A stretch of DNA of 58,102 bases from DASRBO01 sp035653595 (GCA_035653595.1 DASRBO010000103.1:1-58102); one strand, 5' to 3'. Numbered from the stretch's first letter, positions 29,235-40,675 are shown. Program-made: numbers and translations. The notes: generated by a model not told the origin, from the letters alone.

Positions 29235-31373
29235 TCAGTAGGCGGCGAGCCGCTCGGCCGCCAGCCGGATGTCGTCCACCTGGGGCAGCACGGCCCGCTC
29301 GAGCACCGGCGCGTAGGGCACGTGGCAGTCCTTGGCCCCGACCCGGAGCACCGGGGCGTCGAGGTGCTCGAAGCACTCGCTGGCGATGAAGGCGGCTACC
29401 TCGGCTCCGAAGCCGCAGGTGAGGGTGTCCTCGTGCACGACCAGGGCCCGCGATGTCCGCCTGATCGACTCGGCGACGGTGTCGCGGTCCCAGGGCGAGA
29501 GGCTGCGCAGGTCGATCACCTCGACCTCAACACCGTCGGCCTCCAGCGCCTGGGCCGCCTGAAGGGACTTCTCCACCGTGGCGCCGTAGGTCACGATGGT
29601 CAGGTCCTCGCCGGCCCGGCGCACGGCCGCCCGCCCGAAGGGGACCATCCAGTCCCGCGGGGGGAACGGGTCGCGGGCGTAGGGCTGGCGCAGCAGGTGC
29701 TTGTGCTCGAGAAACAGGACGGGGTCCTCGCACTGGTGGGCGTAGCGCAGCAGTCCGGCGGCGTCGGCGGCCCGCGACGGGAAGGCGACCAGCAGGCCGG
29801 GGACATGGGTGAAGATCGACTCTCCGCACTGGGAGTGCCAGATGGCGCCCCCTGTGAGGTACCCGCCGATCGGGACCCGGATCACCATGGGCACCTTGAA
29901 CCGGCCGTTGGACCGCCACCGGATGGTGGCGGCCTCGCTCCGGATCTGCTGCATGGCCGGCCAGATGTAGTCGAAGAACTGGATTTCGGGGATGGGGCGC
30001 AGGCCCCGCACCGCCTGGCCGACCCCCCGCCCGATGATGTTGGCCTCGGCCAGCGGGGTGTTGAAGCAGCGGGCGCTGCCAAAGGTCCGCTGCAGGCCCG
30101 AGGTGAGCCCGAACACGCCGCCCTTGCCCTCCACCTCGCCGAGGAGATCCTCGGGGGCGTCGGCGACGTCCTCGCCGAAGACGCGGATGCGCTCGTCCGC
30201 CGCCATCAGCTCGTGCAGGGTGAGCCGGATGGCCTCGGCCATGGTCACAACCGGACCCGACCCCTCCGCCTCCGGCACCGGGGGGCTCCACGGGACCTCG
30301 GGCAGGGCGTAGACGTGGCGCATGACCGTGTCGGGGTCGGGGGCGGGCCGGGCCACCGCTTCGGCGGCGGCCTGGGCGACGGTGCGGGCCGCCTGGCTGC
30401 GGATGTCGGCCGCTTCCTCCGCCGTCACCACCCCGCCCCGGATCAGGCCCTCCTCGAGGAGCTTGAGCGGATCGTTGTCGGCCTCGTCGGCCAGCTCCTC
30501 CGGCGTGCGGTACTTGGCCTGGGTGTCGGCGGCCGAGTGGGAGTAGGGCCGGGTGACGGTGGCGTGCAGCAGCACCGGGCCCACCCCGGCCCGCACCAGG
30601 GCGACCGCCTCGGCCCCCTGGTGGCGCACGTCGAAGTAGTCCCGCCCGTCGATGCGCGACACGTACAGCCCCCGGAATCCGGCCACCAGCTCGGATATGG
30701 GGGCGGGGGCCTGGTCCGAGGCCCGCACCGAAATGGCATAGCCGTTGTCGGCCACCACGAACAGCACCGGCAGGTGCAGACGGCAGGCGGTGTTGAGGCT
30801 CTCCCAGAACTCCCCCTCGGAGGTGGCCCCCTCGCCCAGGGACACGTAGGTCACCTCGTCACCGTGGGCGCTGCAGCCGGGCAGGTCGCGCCCGGTTATG
30901 TAGCGGCCGGCCTCGGCGCAGCCAACCGCCGGCAGGCACTGGCTGCCGGTCGGGCTGGACTGGGTGACGATGTGCAGCTCGGGCGAGCCCCAGTGCGACG
31001 GCATCTGCCTCCCCCCCGAGGCGGGGTCGTCGCCCGAGCCCACCGCCTGCAGGAGCACGTCGGTGGGGCTGACGCCCAGGGCCAGGGCCAGGGCGAGGTC
31101 GCGGTAGTAGGGGAAGAACCAGTCGTAGCCGGGGCGCAGGCTGCGAGCCAGGCCGATCAGGAGGGCCTCGTGGCCCGCCCCGGAGATCTGGAAGAAGGTC
31201 CTGCTCTGCTTCTGCAGGGTGATCTCGCGGTCGTCGATGGACCGGCTGATGCAGGCCAGCCGGAAGTCGTCCAGCAGCTCGGCGTCGGGGATGCCCCGGT
31301 ACTCGGCGGCCCGCAGGGGCCTGCCCTCTCCCGCCACCGGTTCAAGAGCCACCTGCGCCCCCTCTCGCCCCAT
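29235..31373 (-). CDS. 2-oxoacid dehydrogenase E1 component, alpha and beta subunits fused
   Basis: 712 aa. The N-terminal half (about 20-345) is the E1 alpha/TPP-binding unit: SRTFFQISGAGHEALLIGLA, the TPP motif LGEGATSEGEFWESLN (about 183-198) and YSHSAADTQAKYRTPEEL as phosphorylation-loop region. The C-terminal half (about 375-712) is E1 beta: VTMAEAIRLTLHELMAADER, GEDVADAPEDLLGEV, FNTPLAEANIIGRGVG and the C-terminal VVHEDTLTCGFGAEVAAFI. It decarboxylates a pyruvate or branched-chain 2-oxoacid and reductively acylates a lipoyl E2. No E2 or E3 gene is in the window. ATG at 31373 preferred to the TTG just before. Fused E1s are known in several phyla; substrate uncertain. Confidence 0.9.
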   Translation of the reverse strand: MGREGAQVALEPVAGEGRPLRAAEYRGIPDAELLDDFRLACISRSIDDREITLQKQSRTFFQISGAGHEALLIGLARSLRPGYDWFFPYYRDLALALALGVSPTDVLLQAVGSGDDPASGGRQMPSHWGSPELHIVTQSSPTGSQCLPAVGCAEAGRYITGRDLPGCSAHGDEVTYVSLGEGATSEGEFWESLNTACRLHLPVLFVVADNGYAISVRASDQAPAPISELVAGFRGLYVSRIDGRDYFDVRHQGAEAVALVRAGVGPVLLHATVTRPYSHSAADTQAKYRTPEELADEADNDPLKLLEEGLIRGGVVTAEEAADIRSQAARTVAQAAAEAVARPAPDPDTVMRHVYALPEVPWSPPVPEAEGSGPVVTMAEAIRLTLHELMAADERIRVFGEDVADAPEDLLGEVEGKGGVFGLTSGLQRTFGSARCFNTPLAEANIIGRGVGQAVRGLRPIPEIQFFDYIWPAMQQIRSEAATIRWRSNGRFKVPMVIRVPIGGYLTGGAIWHSQCGESIFTHVPGLLVAFPSRAADAAGLLRYAHQCEDPVLFLEHKHLLRQPYARDPFPPRDWMVPFGRAAVRRAGEDLTIVTYGATVEKSLQAAQALEADGVEVEVIDLRSLSPWDRDTVAESIRRTSRALVVHEDTLTCGFGAEVAAFIASECFEHLDAPVLRVGAKDCHVPYAPVLERAVLPQVDDIRLAAERLAAY

Positions 31374-31461
31374 CAATGGTGCCAGCCCCGGCGCCGGTCC
31401 TGGGCGACAGCATGGCCGTCCTGCCCCGGCTGTCGCCGCCCCGGCCGGCCCGCGGATCAGG

Positions 31462-32673
31462 TCAGAGGTAGGGCAGGGGGTCTACCGGGGTGCCGTGGAC
31501 CCGCACCTCGAAATGGACATGGGGGCCGGTGCACCACCCGGTGCAGCCGACCAGGCCGATGACCTGGCCCCGGCTGACCGTCTGCCCCACGGTCACCAGG
31601 ATCTCCTCCTGGTGACCGTAGAGGGTGGCCAGGCCGCCCCCGTGGTCGATGATGGTGGCGTTGCCGTAGCCGCCTAGCGGCCCGGCGCTCACCACCGTGC
31701 CGTCGGCAGCAGCGTGGATCGGGGTCCCCTCGGGGGCGCCGAAGTCCACCCCTGAGTGCAGCATCATCTGGTGGGTGATCGGGTCCATCCGCATCCCGAA
31801 GGGCGAGGTGATGGGGGCGCCGGGCACCGGCGGCAGCAGCTGGCCTGAGCCCGCAACCGCCCCGCTCTGACCCGCCTCCTCCTGCTGGAGCAGCCGGGCG
31901 ATGGAGTCGGACTGCGCCTGGAGATCGGCCAGCCTGGCTTCGAGGTCGGCCTTGGTGGCGGAGGCCTCGGAGTAAAGGCCGTCCAGGGCGGCCCTCTGGG
32001 CCACCAGGGCCGACCGGGCGGCAGCGGCGGCGTCGGCGGCGCCGGCCGCCGTCTGCTCGGCGTCGGCGACGCGGTTGCGCTCGGCCAGGGCCTGCTCCTG
32101 CTGGGCACCCAGCTGACTGGCCTCGATCGCCTGGCGCTCCTTGAGCGCCTGGTAGCGGGCGGCATCACCGGCGTGGGCGTCCACCAGGGCGTCGACGTAG
32201 CCCTTGGCGTCGATGTTGGGGTCCGAGCTGTAGTCGACCAGCAGCCACGAGGCGAGGATGCTGTCCTGGCCCTCCACGTACTCGGCCAGGGCGTCGGACC
32301 TGAGACGGGCCAGGGCGGCCAGGCGGGACGCCTCGGTCCGGGTCAGCAGCTGGCGGGTGGCATCGAGGCGGGCCGATATCCCGTCCAGGCGACCCTGGGC
32401 CACCGACAGGTCGGCCTCGGCCGATTGGAGGCGGGCGTCGGCCTGGGCAGCCCGGGCGTTGAGACCGGCCTGGGCGGCGGTGGCGGCGTCGAGCCGGGCC
32501 AGAAGGCCGGCCTCGGTGGCGTCCACCTCGTCCAGCTCGCCGTTCACCTGCTGGATGGTGGCGTCGATCCCCGCCTTCTGAGCTGCGGGCGACGGTGCGG
32601 TGGACGCCCGGGCGACCCCGGACGGGGCCACCAGCGCCAGGCCCACCAGGGCCGCCGCCAGGCGCCGTTTCAC
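31462..32673 (-). CDS. EnvC/NlpD-like M23 peptidoglycan hydrolase, likely FtsEX partner
   Basis: 403 aa from the GTG at 32673, which places a signal peptide at once (KRRLAAALVGLALVAPSGVA, cut near ARA). Residues about 30-270 are Ala/Glu/Gln-rich coiled coil. The C-terminal M23/LytM domain (about 290-400) has HSGVDFGAPEGTPIHAAADG (zinc ligands in H-x3-D) and GPHVHFEVRVHG (HxH), so it should be catalytically intact. The coiled coil plus LytM domain and the place directly after ftsEX match EnvC/RipC-type septal hydrolases activated by FtsEX. The start is set by a leaderless promoter (GTGACA-17-TAAAGT-7-GTG). Confidence 0.88.
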   Translation of the reverse strand: MKRRLAAALVGLALVAPSGVARASTAPSPAAQKAGIDATIQQVNGELDEVDATEAGLLARLDAATAAQAGLNARAAQADARLQSAEADLSVAQGRLDGISARLDATRQLLTRTEASRLAALARLRSDALAEYVEGQDSILASWLLVDYSSDPNIDAKGYVDALVDAHAGDAARYQALKERQAIEASQLGAQQEQALAERNRVADAEQTAAGAADAAAAARSALVAQRAALDGLYSEASATKADLEARLADLQAQSDSIARLLQQEEAGQSGAVAGSGQLLPPVPGAPITSPFGMRMDPITHQMMLHSGVDFGAPEGTPIHAAADGTVVSAGPLGGYGNATIIDHGGGLATLYGHQEEILVTVGQTVSRGQVIGLVGCTGWCTGPHVHFEVRVHGTPVDPLPYL

Positions 32674-32680
32674 CTTTGAA

Positions 32681-32709
32681 ACTTTAGTCACTCTTCCAAC
32701 AAATGTCAC
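32681..32709 (-). promoter_or_regulatory. Leaderless promoter of the M23 hydrolase gene
   Basis: On the minus strand GTGACA (32709-32704, five of six to TTGACA) is followed by a 17-bp spacer and TAAAGT (32686-32681, close to TATAAT); seven bases later comes the GTG at 32673. The region is AT-rich against its surroundings. It gives the hydrolase its own promoter besides any ftsEX read-through. Confidence 0.6.
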
Positions 32710-32842
32710 TGAAGCCCCGCTGCTCCCAGGGAGTTGTCGGCACCGGCGGCGGGCGCCTTGACCCCTTGCCCCGTCCGGAGCACCGGTCCGGGCCCGCCGC
32801 GGCCCCGGCAGCGGGAGCCGGACGGGGGAGCCGGAGAGCGGA

Positions 32843-33739
32843 TCAGACGTCGAGGAAGCGGCGAACGGCGAAGGCCGACGACACGACCCCCACCAGGATG
32901 CCGACGATCAGCACCAGGATGCCGGTGCTCACGGCGGCCCCGAGGGGAACGATGAAGTCGTTGAACAGGCGCAGGCCGTAGTGGTGCACGAAGCTGGCCA
33001 CCAGGTCCCGACCCAGGAACACCAGGGCGAAGGCCACCGCCGCCCCGATCAGCCCCTGCACGAAGCCCTCCATCATGAACGGGACCCGGATGAACCAGTT
33101 GGTGGCGCCCACCAGCTTCATGACCGCCACCTCCCGCCGCCGGGTGAAGATTGCCATGCGGATGGTGTTGAGGATCAGCACCACCGCCGACAGCATGAGG
33201 GCAGCGGCGAAGGACAGGGCCACCCACTGCAGCACCCGGCTGACCTTGACCATGTTGTCGATGGCCTTGGCGGCGTAGTTCACCTCTTTGACCCCGGGCA
33301 GGGACGTGAAGCGGTTCCCGATCATCTGGGTGGTCGAGGCGTTGGCCGGCACCACCCGATACGACGGCGGGAGGTCGTTGGGACTGACGCTGTTGACCAG
33401 GTCGGGCTGATCGGCGAAGAGCTGGCGGAACTCGCGGTAGGCGGCCTGCTGGTCGACGTAGTGGAACGACTTCACCAGGCCGGAGCTCTCCATGTCGGTG
33501 AGCTGGTGCTCCACCGCCGACGTCTCGCCCTGACTGGCGCCCAGTTGCATGAAGATGGCCAGCTCGACCCCGCCCTGCCAGCGCACGGTGGCGTTGGAGA
33601 CGCCCTGCTTGAGCAGGAGCGCCCCGCCCACCAGGGACAGCGACACCGCCACGGTAAGGACGGCGGCCCCGGTCATGACCAGGTTGCGGCGCAGGTTCGA
33701 GGCGGTCTCCCGCACGACGTAATCGATGGAGAGCGCCAT
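32843..33739 (-). CDS. ftsX: Cell division protein FtsX
   Basis: 298 aa membrane partner of FtsE in the divisome-linked FtsEX complex, which drives peptidoglycan hydrolases at the septum. TM1 at about 20-42 follows the usual DYVVRETASNLRRNLVMTGA lead. An extracytoplasmic domain (about 45-165) with the family-typical VFMQLGASQ-like segment (here IFMQLGASQ) follows, then three C-terminal TM helices with the RRREVAVMKLVGATNWFIR coupling loop near 205-223. Length and order match actinobacterial FtsX. It begins 3 bp after ftsE ends, so the two are one unit. Confidence 0.96.
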   Translation of the reverse strand: MALSIDYVVRETASNLRRNLVMTGAAVLTVAVSLSLVGGALLLKQGVSNATVRWQGGVELAIFMQLGASQGETSAVEHQLTDMESSGLVKSFHYVDQQAAYREFRQLFADQPDLVNSVSPNDLPPSYRVVPANASTTQMIGNRFTSLPGVKEVNYAAKAIDNMVKVSRVLQWVALSFAAALMLSAVVLILNTIRMAIFTRRREVAVMKLVGATNWFIRVPFMMEGFVQGLIGAAVAFALVFLGRDLVASFVHHYGLRLFNDFIVPLGAAVSTGILVLIVGILVGVVSSAFAVRRFLDV

Positions 33740-33742
33740 GAC

Positions 33743-34432
33743 TCAGGTGGCGGCGATGCCGTAGACGCCTCGGGCCTGGTCCCGCACCACCGTGCCGCGG
33801 TCGAGCTCGATCACCCGCCGGCGCATCGAGTCCACAATCCCGACGTCGTGGGTGGCCATGAGCACGGTCGTGCCGGTGCGGTTGATTCGGTCCAGCAGCC
33901 GCATGATGCCGACGGTCGTGTTCGGATCGAGGTTTCCGGTGGGCTCGTCGGCCAGCAGGATCAACGGTCGGTTCACGAAGGCCCGGGCGATCGCCACCCG
34001 CTGCTGCTCGCCACCGGAGAGCTCGTTGGGAAGGTTGTCGGTCTTCTTCGCCAACCCGACCAGGTCGAGGATCTGAGGGACCTGGGACGCGATGACGTGG
34101 CGGGGCCGCCCGATGACCTCGAGGGCGAAGGCGACGTTCTCATAGACGCTCTTGGTCGGCAGCAGCCGGAAGTCCTGGAAGATGCAGCCGATGTTGCGCC
34201 GGAGGTACGGCACCTTCCACGGGGTCAGCTCACCGATATCGCGCCCCGCCACCCAAATGCGCCCTTCATCCGGTTTCTCCTCCCGCAGCAGCAGGCGCAG
34301 GAAGGTGGACTTACCCGAGCCGGAGGGGCCGACCAGGAAGACGAACTCGCCCTTGACGATGTCGACCGACACGTCTCGCAAGGCGACCGTCGAGCCCTTG
34401 TACGACTTGGTGACGTTCTCGAGCTTGATCAT
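33743..34432 (-). CDS. ftsE: Cell division ATP-binding protein FtsE
   Basis: 229 aa ABC ATPase. Walker A GPSGSGKST (about 35-43), Q-loop IFQDFRLLPTKSVYENVAFA, which is the FtsE signature, LSGGEQQRVAIARA (about 139) and Walker B LLADEPTGNLDP (about 160), then ATHD. All catalytic residues are present. It pairs with FtsX and, through FtsX, with the coiled-coil M23 hydrolase downstream. ATG at 34432, 80 bp after the prfB stop. The order prfB - ftsE - ftsX is the common actinobacterial one. Confidence 0.97.
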   Translation of the reverse strand: MIKLENVTKSYKGSTVALRDVSVDIVKGEFVFLVGPSGSGKSTFLRLLLREEKPDEGRIWVAGRDIGELTPWKVPYLRRNIGCIFQDFRLLPTKSVYENVAFALEVIGRPRHVIASQVPQILDLVGLAKKTDNLPNELSGGEQQRVAIARAFVNRPLILLADEPTGNLDPNTTVGIMRLLDRINRTGTTVLMATHDVGIVDSMRRRVIELDRGTVVRDQARGVYGIAAT

Positions 34433-34512
34433 GATCCGAGCAGGGGGACCTCGACCCCCGACGTCGTCGGCAGGCTAGCAGCCACGGCGTCCGGCGGAGG
34501 GGACCGCGTCGG

Positions 34513-35637
34513 TCACTCCCGCCCCTCGTTGGCCCGCCGCCAGCGCAGGTAGGCCTCCATGAACTCGTCCAGGTCGCCGTCCAGGACGGCCTGCACGTTC
34601 CCCGTCTCGGCCTTGGTGCGCTCGTCCTTGACCTGCTGGTAGGGGGCAAGCACGTAGCCGCGGATGAAGCTGCCGGCGCGCGACACCTGACCCGCGGGCC
34701 CCGATATCGCCTGGAGGGCGGCCCTTCTCTCCTCCCTCTGCCGCTCGGCCAGCTTGGCGGCCAGGATCTGCATGGCGCGGGCCTTGTTCTGGAACTGGCT
34801 GCGCTCGTTCTGGCATGAGGTCACGATGCCGGTGGGGATGTGGGTGATCCTGACCGCCGAGTCGGTCACGTTCACGTGCTGGCCGCCGGCGCCGGAGGAC
34901 CGGTAGGTGTCGATCCGCAGGTCCTTCTCGTCGATCTTCACCTCGTCGGACACGTCCTCGAGAAACGGCACCACGTCCACGGCGGCGTAGGAGGTCTGCC
35001 GGCGGGACTGGGAGTCGAACGGCGATATGCGGTAGAGGCGGTGCACGCCCCGCTCGGCGCTCATCAGCCCGTAGGCGTAGCGGCCCCTGACGATGAAGGT
35101 CGCCGACAGGATGCCCGCCTCCTGGCCCTCGGTGGCTTCGTCCAGCTCGACCTCGAACTCGCGGCGCTCGGCCCAGCGCAGGTACATGCGCAGCATCATG
35201 TTGGCCCAGTCCTGGGCGTCGGTACCGCCTTCACCGGCATGGATCTCGCACACCGCGTCGCGCTCGTCGTACTCACCTGAGAACAGCGAGCGCACCTCGA
35301 GGTCGTCGAGGGCGCGGGCCAGCTCACCCACCATGTCCTCCAGCTCGGGGGCCACCGACTCGTCGTCCTCGTCGCGCGCCAGCTCGAAGAGCGTGCCGGC
35401 GTCCTCGAGGCGCTGTCGCAGCCCGTCCAGCATGGCCAGATCGTCCGACGCCCGGCCGTACTCGGTTGTCACCCGCCTGGCGTTGTCCGCGTCCTCCCAC
35501 AGGTCCGGCCGGGCCACCAGTGGCTCGAGCTCGGCCAGCCGGGACCGTAGGCCGGCGGCGTCGAGGTATCCCTCGGCCTCGTCGAGGCGCTTGCCGAGGA
35601 CGGCGAGATCGGCCCCGAAGTCCCTCACCGGGGCCAT
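34513..35637 (-). CDS. prfB: Peptide chain release factor 2
   Basis: 374 aa. It recognises UGA and UAA stop codons and triggers peptide release. The GGQ catalytic motif is in SGAGGQHVN near residue 250, and the SPF stop-recognition tripeptide, in RISPFDSQSRR near 208. The frame is continuous from the ATG at 35637; the programmed +1 frameshift known from E. coli prfB is absent, as in many actinobacteria. It starts 7 bp after secA ends on the same strand. Confidence 0.97.
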   Translation of the reverse strand: MAPVRDFGADLAVLGKRLDEAEGYLDAAGLRSRLAELEPLVARPDLWEDADNARRVTTEYGRASDDLAMLDGLRQRLEDAGTLFELARDEDDESVAPELEDMVGELARALDDLEVRSLFSGEYDERDAVCEIHAGEGGTDAQDWANMMLRMYLRWAERREFEVELDEATEGQEAGILSATFIVRGRYAYGLMSAERGVHRLYRISPFDSQSRRQTSYAAVDVVPFLEDVSDEVKIDEKDLRIDTYRSSGAGGQHVNVTDSAVRITHIPTGIVTSCQNERSQFQNKARAMQILAAKLAERQREERRAALQAISGPAGQVSRAGSFIRGYVLAPYQQVKDERTKAETGNVQAVLDGDLDEFMEAYLRWRRANEGRE

Positions 35638-35644
35638 GCCCCGC

Positions 35645-38608
<2,964 letters not shown>

Positions 38609-38703
38609 GGAGCCTCGATTCTACCGGGGGTACCGGGTGGTTCCCCTCCGGGCCCCGACCGGGCGCCCCCGCCCCCTGCCGGGGCGGCCGGGGCGTAGCC
38701 GGC

Positions 38704-39399
38704 TCACTCGCCGGCGGTGTCGATGAGCCGCTCGCGCACGGCGTACATGACCGCCTGCATCCTCGAGTGGAGATGCAGCTTCTCGAGGATGTTGCGCACG
38801 TGGTTCTTGACCGTGTTCTCCGATATGAACAGGTCGTCGGCGATCTCGCGGTTGCTCATCCCCTTGGCCACCAGGCGCAGGACCTCCAGCTCCCGCCCGG
38901 TCAGGGTGGGCACCGGGAACTGCTGGCGCTCCTCGGCCCGCTTGGACAGGGTGTTGAACTCGTTGAGGAGCTTGGAGGCCATCGAGGGCGAGATCAGGCT
39001 CTGGCCCTGGACCACCGCCCGGATGGCCTCGGCCACCTCCTCCACCGATATCTCCTTGAGGAGGTAGCCGTTGGCCCCCGCCTTTATGGCCTCGTAGAGG
39101 TCCTCCTCCTCGTCACTGACGGTCAGCATGAGGATCTTGGTGGTGGGGGACAAGTCGCGGATCTGGCGGGTGGCCTCGATCCCGTTGACCTTGGGCATAC
39201 GGACGTCCATGAGGACCACGTCGGGGGCGGATTCGGCCGCCTTGGCCACCGCCTCCTCGCCGTCCTCGGCCTCGCCTACGACCTCGATGCCCTCCTCGGT
39301 GCCGAGCACGACGTAGAGGCCCCGCCGGAAAAGGGCCTGGTCGTCGGCGATGAGCACACGGACCACCTCGCCGAGCCCCCTGTTGTGGTCGTCGGTCAC
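38704..39399 (-). CDS. NarL/LuxR-family response regulator
   Basis: 231 aa. Receiver domain (about 14-130): VRVLIADDQALFRRGL with the acidic pair, phosphoacceptor Asp in VVLMDVRMPKVNG near 61, Thr/Ser in LMLTVSDEE, and Lys in GYLLKEIS. C-terminal LuxR helix-turn-helix (about 160-225): LTGRELEVLRLVAKGMSNRE, then ISENTVKNHVRNILEKLHLH. GTG start with GGAG five bases away. No histidine kinase is adjacent. Its steady place between hpf and secA in many actinobacteria suggests a general role, but targets are not known to me. Confidence 0.93.
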   Translation of the reverse strand: MTDDHNRGLGEVVRVLIADDQALFRRGLYVVLGTEEGIEVVGEAEDGEEAVAKAAESAPDVVLMDVRMPKVNGIEATRQIRDLSPTTKILMLTVSDEEEDLYEAIKAGANGYLLKEISVEEVAEAIRAVVQGQSLISPSMASKLLNEFNTLSKRAEERQQFPVPTLTGRELEVLRLVAKGMSNREIADDLFISENTVKNHVRNILEKLHLHSRMQAVMYAVRERLIDTAGE

Positions 39400-39412
39400 C
39401 GCTCTCCTTGGT

Positions 39413-39468
39413 CAGGTATGTCTAGCTCAGGCGGCGTCTACAGGTATGTCTAGCTCAGGCTGCGTCGA
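39413..39468. repeat. 28-bp tandem duplication of the hpf 3' end
   Basis: A unit of 28 bp (CAGGTATGTCTAGCTCAGGC plus 8 bases) at 39413-39440 is repeated at once at 39441-39468 with two mismatches. The second copy includes the stop codon and last codons of hpf (Asp-Ala-Ala-stop), and the first copy repeats them downstream of the gene. Confidence 0.9.
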
Positions 39469-40021
39469 TCAGGCCGGTCTGACCGTCCCGGCGGCGGTAT
39501 ACCACCGCCGCCCGTCCGGTATCGGAGTTGGAGAACAGGTAGAAGTCGTGGCCCAGCAGCTGCATCTCGAGGGCGGCCTCCGTCGGGGTCATGGGCTTTA
39601 GCTCGAACTGCTTGGTCCGGACTATCTGGGGCTGGTCGTCGTCGCCGTCTCCTGGCTGTCCGTCTGGTCCGCTTTGTCCGGGCCGGGAGTCTAACGGCGG
39701 GCGCCGGCGGGGATGGGACCGGCCGACCAGGCGGCCCTTGAGCCGCACCAGGCGGTGCTCCAGCTTCTCGACCACCAGGTCCACCGCCGCCAGCATGTCG
39801 GGGGCCGAGGCCGAGGCCCGCACCACGTGGTGGGGGCCGTGCAGGGTCACCTCGCACACCTCCCGGTCGCGGATCCGGGGGTTGTGCTCCTCCCGGAACC
39901 GGACCTCGGCCCGCTTGACGTCGTAGAGGAACCGGTCCAGCCGGCCGAGCTTGTCCTGGGCCGTGTGGCGCACGTCCTCGGAGATTTCGGTGTGGCGGGC
40001 GGCTATGTCGAAGTCCAGCAT
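39455..40021 (-). CDS. hpf: Long-form ribosome hibernation promoting factor
   Basis: 188 aa. The N-terminal S30AE domain (about 1-100) starts DFDIAARHTEISEDVRHTAQ and sits in the ribosomal decoding channel. A Pro/Gly/Asp-rich linker (about 110-132) leads to the C-terminal dimerisation domain (about 133-188; QFELKPMTPTEAALEMQLLG then DFYLFSNSDTGRAAVVYRR). The long form produces 100S ribosome dimers by itself. SD GAGGGGGG precedes the ATG, right after a strong hairpin at 40040-40062. It is downstream of a 384-bp leader and followed by the response regulator gene. Confidence 0.95.
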   Translation of the reverse strand: MLDFDIAARHTEISEDVRHTAQDKLGRLDRFLYDVKRAEVRFREEHNPRIRDREVCEVTLHGPHHVVRASASAPDMLAAVDLVVEKLEHRLVRLKGRLVGRSHPRRRPPLDSRPGQSGPDGQPGDGDDDQPQIVRTKQFELKPMTPTEAALEMQLLGHDFYLFSNSDTGRAAVVYRRRDGQTGLIDAA

Positions 40022-40405
40022 CTACCCCCCTCAACGCAGCCGGGCGGCCGGCGGCCGCCCGGGAGTCCAAGCTCTACTGCCAGGAAATGGTCGCGCCCGG
40101 CTGACCTGGTCTTTGACCCCACACTCGCCTGCGGAGGGGTGCTGCCCGCCGGGCGACGGCGACCCGAAGGCCCTGCGCCGCCCGTCCTGACGGGCTTGGC
40201 CCCTTCTCCCGCCGGTCCCGACCGTCGGGGCCGTCCGGGGCAGGGCTTACCTCTAAGCCGCACCATGCTCAGCAACCACGGGTTGCCTTACGTGGGTCGT
40301 TTCGCCTGCGACTGGCATCGACTTTCAACCACAGACCCGCACGCGACCATGACCCAGTGTAGGAGGCGGGGGCCCCCGGCACCGGGGCCGTTGGACCCGG
40401 GTTTG
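40022..40405 (-). other. Gene-free leader region upstream of hpf with hairpins
   Basis: 384 bp without a credible gene. On the minus strand a TACACT -10-like hexamer (40361-40356) stands about 340 bp before hpf. A less G+C-rich core (about 40262-40335) follows and contains the hairpins GTCG...CGAC and GCAACC-CGT-GGTTGC. Then come GC stems, among them GCCCGTC...GACGGGC near 40180-40200 and CCGGGCGGCC-GCC-GGCCGCCCGG at 40040-40062, 18 bp before the ATG. It may be a structured 5' leader. I compared it by eye with common riboswitch cores and found no match. Confidence 0.4.
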
Positions 40406-40642
40406 TCAGCGGCGGTCGAGGCGGATGGCGGCGACCGTGGTCTCGGTGTCGGCCACCAGGGCGGCGACCACGTCCTCGGGACGGAACCACTCGCCCCGTT
40501 GGATCAGCTCCCGTGCCCGGGCCACCGCATCCGGCCTCACTCGACCCAGCTCGTTGTCCACGAGGTTGGATCGGCACCCTCCGTGGTGGCCTTGAGATAA
40601 CCGTAAGGCCCATTCCGGAACATCGCGCGCTGCGCCGCTCAT
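40406..40642 (-). CDS. Small FlgM-like protein (78 aa)
   Basis: From an ATG at 40642, 78 aa. The C-terminal half has RPDAVARARELIQRGEWFRP followed by EDVVAALV, close in layout to the sigma-28-binding C-terminus of the anti-sigma factor FlgM (V-x-x-A-K-x-x-I-x-x-G-x-Y). The N-terminal half (WALRLSQGHHGG...) is not family-like. There are no flagellar genes in the window, so the target could be another sigma factor or the likeness may be superficial. No SD is visible. It lies downstream of ahcY across a 12-bp tandem repeat array. Moderate confidence that it is a gene. Confidence 0.5.
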   Translation of the reverse strand: MSGAARDVPEWALRLSQGHHGGCRSNLVDNELGRVRPDAVARARELIQRGEWFRPEDVVAALVADTETTVAAIRLDRR

Positions 40643-40675
40643 CGGCTGGGCCAGCGGCAGCCGGGCGCAGGCAGC

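Noticed and set aside
34513..35637. Programmed +1 frameshift in prfB
   Set aside because: The reading frame is open from the ATG at 35637 to the stop and includes the normal N-terminus, so no frameshift is needed.
40250..40360. Known riboswitch (c-di-GMP, SAM-IV, cobalamin, ydaO) in the hpf leader
   Set aside because: None of the conserved cores could be aligned by eye; only generic hairpins are seen, so it is reported as an unassigned leader.
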